A stretch of DNA of 64,000 nucleotides from Clostridium sp. CAG:245 (GCA_000435175.1 FR880073.1:1396-65395), one strand, 5' to 3'. Positions 1 through 9,527 are shown, numbered from the stretch's first letter. The notes: a model not told the origin generated them from the letters alone. Program-made: numbers and translations.

Positions 1-38
1 CGTAGCGCAATTTGTAAAAAGTTACATTTTGCTTTTAA

Positions 39-993
39 CTATATTTTTAACTTATTATTACACAAATTTTTATAGCAAATTCTAGAAGCAACAACACTAT
101 TTAATTGGAGTTTACCAATACTATATAAGTACATTTTCTTTTTTAGTCTTCGTTTCACTGTTCTGTATTTTGCGTAATTTCCGTATTTGTTTCTACCAAT
201 AAAAATAAAATTATCTGTACTTTTAAAAATTCTAGTTTTTTTATTTAACCTTAAGTCCTCTTTTTTCAAAAAAATTGTAAGTTGTTCTAGACAATATTTT
301 AAGTATTCTTTAGACTCATGAAACAATAAAAAATCATCTTGATAACGAATTACTCCTTTTATGTGTAGTTCATTTTTTATGAAATGATCCATGTCATTTA
401 GGTAAAATACGGCTAGTACTTGACTTGTCATGTTACCGAATGCTTAGACCTTCGGAATCACTATCTATAACTTTAAAAACTACATCAAGAGCCTTTTTAT
501 CTTTGATTTTTCGTTCTAATTTTCTTTTTAAAATGTCATGATTAATACTCGCAAAAAATTTGCTTATATCGCATTTTAAAATGTAATAAGTACCATATTT
601 TTGCTTAAAGTAGTTACGATAATATATATAAAGTTCTAAGCCTCTTTTCATTCCCATGTCTTTTCTACTTGCAACATTAAAGTTTAGTAAACAAGGCATT
701 AGAGCAGGGTAGAGTATATGCCTAGAAATTAAATGGTTTATAACTTTGTCTTGCATATTTTGGCTTACAATTCGTCTTTCTTTTGGCTCATAAATTGTAA
801 AAATATTATATGGTCCAACTTCGTATTCCTCGTTTTTTAAGATGTTATAAATACGTGAAACATACACACATTTATACTCTCTAAAAAATTCGACTTTTCT
901 TTTATTTTTAGTATTTCTACAAACTTCATTATAAGCATTAACAATATTGTTAAAATCATAGGTTGCTTCATACAAGTGGCTTTTTCTTTTCAT
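39..993 (-). pseudogene. DGR-type reverse transcriptase, frameshifted
   Basis: This is an RNA-directed DNA polymerase of the diversity-generating retroelement (DGR) class, split over two frames. The 5' part (433-993) carries the fingers and motif A region (LKCDISKFFASINHDIL). The 3' part (39-431) starts at the conserved GN-TSQ box and holds the catalytic RYQDD motif. Removing one base near 434-436 restores GLSIGNMTSQ. The IGxxxSQ form, rather than QGxxxSP, separates DGR enzymes from retrons and group II introns. The ATG at 991-993 was chosen because an AGGAGG site lies 6 bases upstream; the longer reading frame to 1050 has no such site. It overlaps the MutS-like gene by 26 bases, so the two are translationally coupled. 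The repaired length, about 317 residues, is near full size. No template or variable repeat is visible; they may lie left of the window. The frameshift could be real decay or a sequencing error. Confidence 0.8.
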
Positions 994-1426
994 CAGAAAC
1001 CTCCTGCATAACTTGCTTAAAATCATGTTGCAAATTAAAAAGAGTATCAAAGGCCTGACTTATTGATAGCATGTCTATGTTTAAATCTAAAAAATTATTT
1101 AAGGTTTTTTCAAATAATTGATTATTTACAAAGAAATTTAAATCAACAGAATTTGAAATTGTTTTGAAATCTTCATCACAAACAATATGAACTGAGTAAC
1201 CTGCAATTTTAAATTTTTCTATATATTTGTCTAATGAATTTGTTGGAAAACCACACTTTACGACAGAATTGTTTAAATTGCTTAATTTAAAACCAAATTG
1301 TTGAGACATAGCTCGTGCGTCATCATCTAAAAAAATATAGAAAATTCCGCTTTTAAACAAATAAAACTTATTCGAATCTTGAGATTTTAGCGAGATATAG
1401 TTATTAAATAATTTACTCATAAACAT
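968..1426 (-). CDS. MutS domain I-like accessory protein of the retroelement
   Basis: This 152-residue protein resembles the N-terminal mismatch-recognition domain of MutS: an LFNNYISLK start, then FYLFKSGIFYIFLDDDA matching the MutS FYRMGDFYELFxDDA pattern, then CGFP and a GYSVHIVCDE stretch matching the strand before MutS's CEQ. The Phe and Glu that contact a mismatch in MutS are not both kept. It has no clamp or ATPase domains. MutS-like (msl) genes are known as accessory genes of some DGRs, and here the gene sits directly upstream of the RT and overlaps it. Its role in retroelement function is unknown; a nucleic-acid-binding partner of the RT is inference. The start is at 1426 or 1420; a GAAAGGA site at 1431-1437 serves either. 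Confidence 0.65.
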   Translation of the reverse strand: MFMSKLFNNYISLKSQDSNKFYLFKSGIFYIFLDDDARAMSQQFGFKLSNLNNSVVKCGFPTNSLDKYIEKFKIAGYSVHIVCDEDFKTISNSVDLNFFVNNQLFEKTLNNFLDLNIDMLSISQAFDTLFNLQHDFKQVMQEVSDEKKKPLV

Positions 1427-1639
1427 TTTTTCCTTTCTTGCTTTAATTAATATTTCATATAATAAAAAACTTTAACAATTTTTAGAAAAATTGCTGGAGA
1501 TATTTTACAAATTCATCAAATAATTGTATATTAGATGTAGGTAAAAATTAACCACTAAAAATGGTTATTTTAAGAACCTAATTTAGGACTTACAATATAT
1601 GGTAAGAAAATATATAATTTTAACAAAGGAGAAAGAAAA

Positions 1640-1999
1640 ATGTCATGTTTTAGCAGATTTTGTAAAAAAGGAACTACAGTAAACAAAAAATTGAGTATTG
1701 ATGAAAATCTTTATCAAGATTTAACGGAGCTATCTAACAGTACGTATGATGCGTCAATCAGTAAGCTGGTAAATGCGGCAATAGAGGACTTAATTACTAC
1801 CAAAAATGTAGCTCTGTATAAAAAAGAAAACACAAATCAAGTATCTAGGTCTTTTTTAATAAGGGAAGACTTCTTAAATGGACTTTATGAATTAAAAGAA
1901 AATTATTCTGTTTCTATAAATTCGCTTGTAAATATTGCGATAAGAAATGCTGTAACAGAAGAAAAAATGGAAACAAAAGGATTAGACAAATTGAAATAG
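1640..1999 (+). CDS. tandem ribbon-helix-helix-like protein
   Basis: A 119-residue protein that appears to hold two related modules of about 40 residues. Residues about 15-52 read KLSIDENLYQDLTEL...SISKLVNAAIEDL; residues about 71-108 read SFLIREDFLNGLYELK...SINSLVNIAIRNAV. Each has a strand, a helix and an S(I)xxLVNxAI second helix typical of CopG/Arc-type DNA-binding proteins. Such proteins normally dimerise, so a tandem copy could form the fold within one chain. It is divergent from the MutS-like/RT pair, with 213 bases between them, so control of the retroelement is possible but inferred. An AAAGGAG site lies about 8 bases before the ATG. Confidence 0.5.
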   Translation: MSCFSRFCKKGTTVNKKLSIDENLYQDLTELSNSTYDASISKLVNAAIEDLITTKNVALYKKENTNQVSRSFLIREDFLNGLYELKENYSVSINSLVNIAIRNAVTEEKMETKGLDKLK

Positions 2000-2009
2000 T
2001 AAAAAAATA

Positions 2010-2050
2010 CCATGGGATAATTATTTATAAAATTATCTCATGGCTTGATT
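2010..2050. terminator. bidirectional hairpin terminator
   Basis: A 13-base stem with one mismatch (2010-2022 with 2031-2043) lies between convergent genes, with an A-run before it and T-rich sequence after it. It can serve both the ribbon-helix-helix gene and the PBP gene. Confidence 0.75.
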
Positions 2051-2072
2051 TTATTATTAAAAAATTATTAGT

Positions 2073-4298
2073 TTAGTGTAAATCACTTGCAACTTCTTGT
2101 AATGTTACTTTTACTACTGTTCCTTCTTCAACAGTTGCACCAACTGCTGGGTCTTGGGAAACTACTATTCCAGAACCTGTAGATTGAATATTTAAGTTTT
2201 TACTCTTTAAAGTTGCTGTTACGTTACTCAAACTCTTTCCTTTTAAGTCTGGCACTGTTACAGAAACTGATGTGCTATTTTCTTCTGTATATAGTTTACA
2301 TACACCATTTTTTGAAACAGATACGCCTGCTTTTGGTGTTTGGACTGTTACTATTTCGTCATCACTTGCAGAAGTTACAGGAGTAATTCCTAAATTTTTC
2401 AATATTTGTTTTGCTTCTGATATTGTTTTATTTCTTAAATCTGGTATTGTTATTAAAGATGTATTATTTGTTGTTACTTCTGTTGCATCATTTGAAGGAA
2501 TTCCTAAGTATGGCAATACTTCGCTTAATACTTGAGATACAACTGGGGCTGCAATTGCACCACCATAGTAATTTTTAACTTGTGGACCATATAATACTAG
2601 TAATGCTACTACTTTTGTATTTTCAACTGGTGCTATTGCTAAGAAAGATACAACATATCCATCTTCTGGATGGTTAGGGTTTGGCTCAGATGTTCCTGTT
2701 TTTCCTCCTATTGTATATCCTTTTACTGCACCGTATTTTCCACCACCGTCTGTAACAACAGATTGCATCATGCTACGTACTTTTGTAGCTGTTTCAGATG
2801 ATATTACTTGACGTACTTCTTTTACATCAATGTTTGTAACTGCACCTGTGTCTGGGTTTTCTATGCTTTTTACAATTCTTGGTTGTACTAAAACACCATT
2901 GTTGGCAATTGCACTTGCGGCTGTTATCATTTGTAAAGGTGTAATTGTAAATCTTTGACCAAATGACATTGTAGCAAGCTCTGTTGTACCTACATTTTCT
3001 AGCTTATGGAATTGGCTTGAAGCTTCTCCAGACGTTGCAATTCCTGTTTTATCAAATAGTCCGAATGCTTTAAAATATTTATATAGTGTAGTTGCTCCTA
3101 TACGTTGACCTAATTGAATTAATGCTGGGTTACAAGAGTTTTCTAAAGCGTTTCTTAAAGATTCACTTCCGTGCCCAGATTTGTTTGCACAATTTATTTT
3201 TATTCCAGAAACCATTTGGCTTCCACTACAATAAAAGTCGCCAGCTGTGTCGGTTTCTACAACATCTTCCTCTAAGCCGACAGAAGCCATTACAGTTTTA
3301 AATACAGAACCGGGTTCATAGGTTTCGGTAACAACTTTGTTACGATACATTTTGTATAAGCTGTTTGTTTTTTCCTCACTAGAAAGTGTGTCCCAAGTTC
3401 CTTGAAGAGTTTCGTTTGGCTCGAATGGTGTATTTAGGTTATAGTCTGGATATGTAGCCATTGCTAGAATATCTCCAGTAGATGGGTCCATAATTGTCAT
3501 TGCACCACCATTTTTACAATTGTTTTCTTCAACAGCCTGTTTTAAATATTTTTCTACAATAGTCTGAATATTTGCATCTATTGTAAGAGTAATGTTACTA
3601 CCATTTTCAGGAGCTATGTATTTTTCATCAGTGTCTGGAATAGATTCTTGAGTTGCATCTATTGAAGTAGTTACACGCCCTGGAGTACCAGTTAATGTTT
3701 CATCCCAGTAATACTCAATTCCGGCTAGACCGTTGTTATCACTCCCGCAAAATCCAATTAAATTTGAAGCTAAATTATTATAAGGGTAAGATCTTTTATT
3801 GTCTTTATCTATGTTAATTCCCGAGCTCCACTTATTATCTTCCATCCATTGCTTTAATTTAGAAACTTTATCTATATCAACTTTTTTAGCAATTGTTTCT
3901 ACTGAATTTGTGCTTGTTACTTTTACTAATACTTCATTATAATCTAATTCAAAAATATCTGATAACGCTTTTGCAACTTTTTCTTTTAAAGCATTTGTAG
4001 CTTCAGCATCGTTTTTTACAGCTATAAGTGAAGGGTTTACACTAATAGTATCAACCTCAGAACTCACAGCTAAAGCCTTTCCAGTAGAATCGTAAATTGT
4101 TCCTCTTTTAGGGCTTAGAACTCTGTTAGCAGTAATTTGCTTATATGCTCGTTCTTTTAGAAAACTTCCATCAATGAATTGCAACCAGAAAATTCTAAAA
4201 ACTAATAATAAAATTAATATTAAAAAAATAACCGCAAACCACTTTAAATGGGTGCTTTTGTTATCTATTTTTACTTCTTTTTGTTTCTTATAATTCAT
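2073..4298 (-). CDS. class B penicillin-binding protein with two PASTA domains (FtsI/SpoVD type)
   Basis: A peptidoglycan DD-transpeptidase, anchored in the membrane and acting outside. One N-terminal membrane segment lies at about residues 20-41, then a dimerisation domain with the RGTIYD motif near 66-70. The transpeptidase domain holds the three active-site motifs: SVFK (Ser331), SCN (388-390) and KTGTS (533-537). Two PASTA repeats follow at about 617-672 and 680-735. At 741 residues it fits the PBP2B/SpoVD family, which builds septal or spore cortex wall. Two PASTA repeats make division PBP as likely as SpoVD, and the neighbours do not decide; no mraW, ftsL or mur gene is adjacent. It stands alone and ends at a shared terminator. 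Confidence 0.9.
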   Translation of the reverse strand: MNYKKQKEVKIDNKSTHLKWFAVIFLILILLLVFRIFWLQFIDGSFLKERAYKQITANRVLSPKRGTIYDSTGKALAVSSEVDTISVNPSLIAVKNDAEATNALKEKVAKALSDIFELDYNEVLVKVTSTNSVETIAKKVDIDKVSKLKQWMEDNKWSSGINIDKDNKRSYPYNNLASNLIGFCGSDNNGLAGIEYYWDETLTGTPGRVTTSIDATQESIPDTDEKYIAPENGSNITLTIDANIQTIVEKYLKQAVEENNCKNGGAMTIMDPSTGDILAMATYPDYNLNTPFEPNETLQGTWDTLSSEEKTNSLYKMYRNKVVTETYEPGSVFKTVMASVGLEEDVVETDTAGDFYCSGSQMVSGIKINCANKSGHGSESLRNALENSCNPALIQLGQRIGATTLYKYFKAFGLFDKTGIATSGEASSQFHKLENVGTTELATMSFGQRFTITPLQMITAASAIANNGVLVQPRIVKSIENPDTGAVTNIDVKEVRQVISSETATKVRSMMQSVVTDGGGKYGAVKGYTIGGKTGTSEPNPNHPEDGYVVSFLAIAPVENTKVVALLVLYGPQVKNYYGGAIAAPVVSQVLSEVLPYLGIPSNDATEVTTNNTSLITIPDLRNKTISEAKQILKNLGITPVTSASDDEIVTVQTPKAGVSVSKNGVCKLYTEENSTSVSVTVPDLKGKSLSNVTATLKSKNLNIQSTGSGIVVSQDPAVGATVEEGTVVKVTLQEVASDLH

Positions 4299-4398
4299 AA
4301 AACCACCATCTTTTCTTTAGATAGAATTATTGTATATTAATATGGGGCAAAAATCAATAAAAAGCACAAAAATGGTTGAAAAATCTTGCTACAATTTA

Positions 4399-4427
4399 TT
4401 GCTTTTAAATTTAAAATGTAATATAAT
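4399..4427 (+). promoter_or_regulatory. sigma-A-type promoter of the surface protein gene
   Basis: TTGCTT at 4399-4404, a 17-base spacer, and TATAAT at 4422-4427, about 54 bases before the chosen start codon. Confidence 0.65.
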
Positions 4428-4480
4428 TAAATATGTATAGGAATTTAAAATAATAAAAAATAAATAAAAGGATGGAGAGT

Positions 4481-7400
4481 ATGAAAAAGTTTAAAAAATT
4501 AGTATCAAGCATTTTAATTACTATGTTAACAGTGGCTACACTTGGGAGCATTAGTGCTGTTAAGGCTGCAAGTGCAGGACCACTATATTTAGGCATTGTT
4601 TCACTTCGTAGAGCCGGATATGGCTATCAACAAGAAGGTAGCAAAGTATGGAAAATAGCAGAATATGATAGTGAAAATGGAAAAACCGCAGATTTAAGTA
4701 AAACTATTTACTGTATTAAAGGTGGACCTGGATTTGGCTCTAGTGATATGGCAACAGGTGGTGTACCAACAATAAGTAAATATACACAAAAGTTTAACTT
4801 AAAAGATTTAGCTTCAATACCAAGTACATATTCAAAAATTTTACCAACAGGAAGCAATTATAATTCTTTAATGTGGTTATTAGATAATATTTATATAATG
4901 CCTGCAATTGGAACAGACAATACAACTGCAAGAGAAGAATTTTTAAAGAGTAAAATTCCAAATGAATTATATGAACTTATAACAGATGATGATATAGATG
5001 CTGTACAGCAATTAGCAATTTGGTATTTCACAAACCCATCGGGAGATAAATATCATTATGAAACATCAAACTTTAAAATAAACTCAATTGCAAATGTAGA
5101 TTCAAATTATGCTTCAATGGGAGATATTTTTGGAGATGATGGTTGGGATAGAGAAGATGCAATAGAAGCATTATTCCAATATTACATTACAAATGCAAAA
5201 GCAAATAGCAATTACAAGAGTACAAACAATACAACATCTCCAATCGAAATTGTAAAGAGTAATGCTACAATGACAAAGGTTGGAAGTAACTATGTTGCAG
5301 GACCTTATAAAATAAACCAATTATTAAATGTTGATTATACATTAAATGCAACATTTACAGATATAAATGGAACAACAATTACTCCAAGCATTGGCATTAA
5401 AGATGTAAGCGGAAATGTAACTGCCACAACAAAAACATTAAAAGAATTAGTAGGACAAGAATTCTATTTAATTATGCCAACAAGCTCAAATATATCTGGA
5501 ATAAAAATGACTGTAAATACATCATACACATCAAAAACAGTTGATTATTGGTCAGTTGCAGATGCTCCAACAACAGAGCAACCAGTTGTAATTGTAAATG
5601 AAACTCCATTAAACTTTTCAGATGCAACTTCAATAGTAGTACCAAAACCATTCGATTTAAGCTTAAGAAAATTTATTACAAACATAAATGGAACAGAAAT
5701 TACAAATAGAATACCACAAGTAGATGTTAGCAAATTAGCTTCAGGAGAAGCAACAACAGCAACATATAATCACACAAAAACACCACTTAAAGTTGCAATT
5801 GGCGATGTTGTTACATATACAATAAGAGTATATAACGAAGGTGATATAGATGGATATGTTGAAGAAATAACAGACCATTTACCAGACCAACTTGAATTTA
5901 TAGTAGATGACCAAGTTAATATTGAGTATGGTTGGAAAATAGCAAGTAGTACAGATTTAAAAACAATTAAAACAGAATATTTATCAAAAGCAAATGAAAC
6001 AACTGATGGTGCAAATAAAATATCGGCATTTAATGGAACAACACTTGCATATAAAGATGTAAAAATAAAATGTAGAGTTGTTGCAACAGATCCAATGGCT
6101 GATAAAATAACAAACATTGCAGATATTACAAAATTTACAGATGGTGATGGAAATACAGTAACAGATAGAGATTCACAAGAAAACAATGTAAATTTACCAA
6201 CTGGAAAAGACTTAGAAAATTATAGAGACTCTGAAATAAACAGAGGAGAAGAATATATACCAGGACAACAAGATGATGATGATTTTGAAAAATTAACATT
6301 AAAAGAATTTGATTTAAGTTTAAGAAAATTCATCACTGGAGTAAATGGAACAGCAATAACAAATAGAGAACCACAAGTAAATGTTACTCCATTAAAAAAT
6401 GGTGGAACAACAGCAATATACAATCATCCAAAAACACCAGTATCTGTTGCAATTGGAGATTTAGTTGAATATACAATTAGAGTTTATAATGAAGCAGAAA
6501 TAGATGGATATGTTGAAGAAATAACAGACCATTTACCAGACCAACTTGAATTTGTTGCTGGAAACGAAATAAATACAAAATATGGTTGGGTAGTTGATAG
6601 TACAAACTCAAAAATAATAAAAACAAATTATTTATCAAAAGCTAAAGAAGCTTCTGAAGGTGCTAATAAAATTAAGGCTTTTGATGGAACAAAGTTAGAT
6701 TACAAAGATGTAAAAGTTGTATGTAAAGTAGTTTCAACAGATCCAATGCCAACTAAGATTACAAATATAGCTGATATTACAAAATTTACAGACGGCAACG
6801 GAAATACAGTAACAGATAGAGATTCACAAGAAAACAATGTAAATTTACCAACTGGAAAAGACTTAGAAAATTATAGAGACTCTGAAATAAACAGAGGAGA
6901 AGAATATATACCAGGACAACAAGATGATGATGATTTTGAAAAATTAACATTAAAAGAATTTGATTTAAGTTTAAGAAAATTCATCACTGGAGTAAATGGT
7001 ACAAAATTAAATGATGAAGAAATAACAAGCAGAATTCCACAACCAGATGTTAGTAAGCTAGCAGACGGAACAGCAACAACAGCTACATATAATCATCCAA
7101 AAACACCAATATCTGTTGCAATTGGAGATGTAGTTGAATACACAATTAGAGTATATAACGAAGCTGAAGTGGATGGCTATGTAGAAGAAATAACAGACCA
7201 TTTACCAGACCAACTTGAATTTGTTGCAGGAAACGAAACAAATACAAAATATGGTTGGACAGTTGATAGCAATAATTCAAAAATAATTAAAACAAAATAT
7301 TTATCAAAGGCAAATGAAACTACAGAAGGTGACAATAAGATTAAGGCTTTTGACGGAACAAAATTAGATTACAAAGATGTAAAAGTAGTATGTAAAGTAG

Positions 7401-9484
7401 TTTCAACAGACCCAATGCCAACTAAGATTACAAATATAGCTGATATTACAAAATTTACAGATGGCAACGGAAATACAGTAACAGATAGAGATTCACAAGA
7501 AAACAATGTAAATATTCCATCTGATTTACCAGGATATAAAGATGATGAAATAGGAAAAGATTATGTGCCAGGACAACAAGATGATGATGATTTCGAAAAA
7601 CTAAAAATAAAAGAATTTGATTTAGCTTTAAGAAAATTCATCACAAAAGTAAATAATACAGAAATAAAGAGCAGAATTCCACAAGTTGACACAACACCTT
7701 TGAAAAATGGAACAGGAACAACAGCAATTTATAATCACTCAAAAGAGCCTGTAAAAGTTTCATTAGGAGCAGTAGTTGAATATACAATTAGAGTATACAA
7801 TGAAGGTCAAGTAGATGGATATGTAGAAGAAATTAAAGACCACTTACCAGACCAATTAGAATTTATTAAAGATAATGAAACAAATAAAAAATATGGTTGG
7901 ACAGTTGATAGCACAGATTCAAAAGTAATAAAAACATCATACTTATGTAAGGCAAATGAAAAAGTAGCAGGAGAAAACAAAATACCAGCATTTGATGGAA
8001 CAACATTATCTTATAAAGAAGTAAAAGTAGCTTGTAAAGTAGTTTCAACAGATCCAATGCCAAGCAAAATAACAAACTTAGCAGATATATCAGACTTTAC
8101 TGACGGAGAAGGAAACAAAGTTACAGATAGAGATTCTAAAGAAGACAATGTAAAAATTCCAGAAGATAGACCAGGATATAAAGATGATGAAAGTAAAAAA
8201 GATTATGTACCAGGACAAGAAGATGATGATGACTTTGAAAAAGTAACACTTGTAAAATTCGACTTATCATTAAGAAAATTCATAACAGCAGTAAATAATA
8301 CAGAAATAACAAGTAGAATACCACAAGTTGATGTTACTCCAATAAAAGATGGAAGCAGTACAACAGCAAAATACGATCATCCAAAAGATCCAGTACTTGT
8401 ATCAAACGGAAACATAGTAACCTATACAATTAGAGTATTTAACGAAGGTGAAATGGACGGATATGCAAGTGAAATAAAAGATGATATGCCACAAGGTTTA
8501 AAATTCTTAACAGATAATAAGACTAACATAGAGTACAGATGGAAAATGTTAGATAAAGATGGAAAAGAAACAGAAAACTTAGATGAGGCAGTTTCAATAG
8601 TAACAGATTATCTATCAAAAGAACAAGAAAAAACAGCAGGAGCTAACTTATTAAAAGCATTCGATGGAGAAAAATTAGATTACAGAGATGTAAAAGTTGC
8701 ATTTGAAGTAACAGAACCAAATACATCAGATAGAATTTTAATAAACCAAGCTCAAATATCAAAAGACTCAGACAAAGATGGAAATGATGTTACAGACCAA
8801 GACTCAGTTCCAGATAAATGGAATGAAGGAGAAGATGACCAAGACATAGAAAAAGTTAAGGTACAATATTTCGACTTAAGCTTAAGAAAATGGGTAACAC
8901 AAGCAATCGTAACTGAAAATGGAGAAGAAAAAATAATAGAATCTGGCCACAAGGCAGAAGATGACCCAGAAGATGTTGTAAAGGTTGACTTGAAAAAGAG
9001 CAAGATAAATAAAGTAACAATAAAATTCAGATACAAAATAAGAGTTAAAAATGAAGGAAATATAGCAGGATATGCAAAAGAATTAAAAGACTATATTCCA
9101 AACGGACTAAAATTTGTACCAGAAGATAACCCATTATGGAAGCAAATAGACGAAAAAACAATAACAACAGACCAGACAAAAGACATATTATTACAACCAG
9201 GAGATACAACAGAAGTTGAAGTAGTGTTAACATGGATTAACGATTCAGAAAACTTCGGAGTAATGGACAACTGGGCAGAAATAAGCAAAGATCATAACGA
9301 TTTCAACAGCCCAGATATAGACTCAACACCAGACAATAACAAAAAAGGTGAAGATGACATAGATGATGCTCCAGTATCTGTAGGCGTACAAACAGGACAA
9401 ATAAAAACATTTACAACAATAGGCTTAGCAGTACTTGTAATATTATCTTCAGGAGTAGTATTAATAAAGAAGTTTGTTTTATAA
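4481..9484 (+). CDS. thioester-domain surface adhesin with six stalk repeats
   Basis: A very large exported surface protein (1,667 residues from ATG 4481; AAAGGA lies 8 bases upstream, whereas the in-frame ATG at 4472 overlaps it). A signal peptide ends near AVKAAS. Residues about 35-290 look like a thioester adhesin domain: Cys78 in YCIKGG and Gln177 in QQLAIW match the Cys and Gln motifs that form an internal thioester in Gram-positive adhesins such as SfbI. Six stalk domains follow, each starting FDLxLRKF (about nt 5653, 6307, 6958, 7615, 8260, 8872) and holding a YTIRVxNEG...LPxxLxF core of the DUF11/isopeptide-forming type. Most contain a DGxGNxVTDxDS loop resembling a calcium-binding loop and end in a DDDDFEK linker. 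A C-terminal hydrophobic helix with Lys-Lys follows VQTG, a poor LPxTG variant. Covalent binding to a host or mucus ligand is inferred. Confidence 0.85.
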   Translation: MKKFKKLVSSILITMLTVATLGSISAVKAASAGPLYLGIVSLRRAGYGYQQEGSKVWKIAEYDSENGKTADLSKTIYCIKGGPGFGSSDMATGGVPTISKYTQKFNLKDLASIPSTYSKILPTGSNYNSLMWLLDNIYIMPAIGTDNTTAREEFLKSKIPNELYELITDDDIDAVQQLAIWYFTNPSGDKYHYETSNFKINSIANVDSNYASMGDIFGDDGWDREDAIEALFQYYITNAKANSNYKSTNNTTSPIEIVKSNATMTKVGSNYVAGPYKINQLLNVDYTLNATFTDINGTTITPSIGIKDVSGNVTATTKTLKELVGQEFYLIMPTSSNISGIKMTVNTSYTSKTVDYWSVADAPTTEQPVVIVNETPLNFSDATSIVVPKPFDLSLRKFITNINGTEITNRIPQVDVSKLASGEATTATYNHTKTPLKVAIGDVVTYTIRVYNEGDIDGYVEEITDHLPDQLEFIVDDQVNIEYGWKIASSTDLKTIKTEYLSKANETTDGANKISAFNGTTLAYKDVKIKCRVVATDPMADKITNIADITKFTDGDGNTVTDRDSQENNVNLPTGKDLENYRDSEINRGEEYIPGQQDDDDFEKLTLKEFDLSLRKFITGVNGTAITNREPQVNVTPLKNGGTTAIYNHPKTPVSVAIGDLVEYTIRVYNEAEIDGYVEEITDHLPDQLEFVAGNEINTKYGWVVDSTNSKIIKTNYLSKAKEASEGANKIKAFDGTKLDYKDVKVVCKVVSTDPMPTKITNIADITKFTDGNGNTVTDRDSQENNVNLPTGKDLENYRDSEINRGEEYIPGQQDDDDFEKLTLKEFDLSLRKFITGVNGTKLNDEEITSRIPQPDVSKLADGTATTATYNHPKTPISVAIGDVVEYTIRVYNEAEVDGYVEEITDHLPDQLEFVAGNETNTKYGWTVDSNNSKIIKTKYLSKANETTEGDNKIKAFDGTKLDYKDVKVVCKVVSTDPMPTKITNIADITKFTDGNGNTVTDRDSQENNVNIPSDLPGYKDDEIGKDYVPGQQDDDDFEKLKIKEFDLALRKFITKVNNTEIKSRIPQVDTTPLKNGTGTTAIYNHSKEPVKVSLGAVVEYTIRVYNEGQVDGYVEEIKDHLPDQLEFIKDNETNKKYGWTVDSTDSKVIKTSYLCKANEKVAGENKIPAFDGTTLSYKEVKVACKVVSTDPMPSKITNLADISDFTDGEGNKVTDRDSKEDNVKIPEDRPGYKDDESKKDYVPGQEDDDDFEKVTLVKFDLSLRKFITAVNNTEITSRIPQVDVTPIKDGSSTTAKYDHPKDPVLVSNGNIVTYTIRVFNEGEMDGYASEIKDDMPQGLKFLTDNKTNIEYRWKMLDKDGKETENLDEAVSIVTDYLSKEQEKTAGANLLKAFDGEKLDYRDVKVAFEVTEPNTSDRILINQAQISKDSDKDGNDVTDQDSVPDKWNEGEDDQDIEKVKVQYFDLSLRKWVTQAIVTENGEEKIIESGHKAEDDPEDVVKVDLKKSKINKVTIKFRYKIRVKNEGNIAGYAKELKDYIPNGLKFVPEDNPLWKQIDEKTITTDQTKDILLQPGDTTEVEVVLTWINDSENFGVMDNWAEISKDHNDFNSPDIDSTPDNNKKGEDDIDDAPVSVGVQTGQIKTFTTIGLAVLVILSSGVVLIKKFVL
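6149..6999. repeat. about 198-base identical direct repeats in the adhesin gene
   Basis: Bases 6151-6348 and 6802-6999 appear identical and lie 651 bases apart; a third, partly diverged copy begins near 7471. They encode the junction between stalk domains (TDRDSQ to the next FDLSLRKF). Identity at the DNA level implies recent duplication or gene conversion and makes loss or gain of a domain by recombination likely. Confidence 0.85.
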
Positions 9485-9485
9485 T

Positions 9486-9527
9486 AAATTTCGCCCAATA
9501 GGGACACCCCTTTTTGGGCGAAATTTT
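9486..9527 (+). repeat. CGCCC hairpin element, copy 1
   Basis: A perfect 12-base stem (9486-9497 with 9515-9526) around the core CCCAATAGGGACACCCC, followed by TTTTT. It follows the adhesin stop codon at once and probably works as its terminator. Near-identical cores occur at 15171-15205 and 31027-31059. Confidence 0.8.

Noticed and set aside
428..445. Programmed +1 frameshift in the RT
   Set aside because: A slip at CGG-TAA would give IRNMTSQ and lose the nearly invariant Gly; a one-base indel gives IGN. No ribosome-site stimulator is visible.
1..1640. DGR template repeat near the RT
   Set aside because: I found no pair of near-identical repeats differing at A positions within the window; it may lie left of position 1.
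5650..9000. CRISPR-like or tandem repeat array
   Set aside because: The repeats are in-frame protein domains of about 217 codons, not short repeats with spacers.
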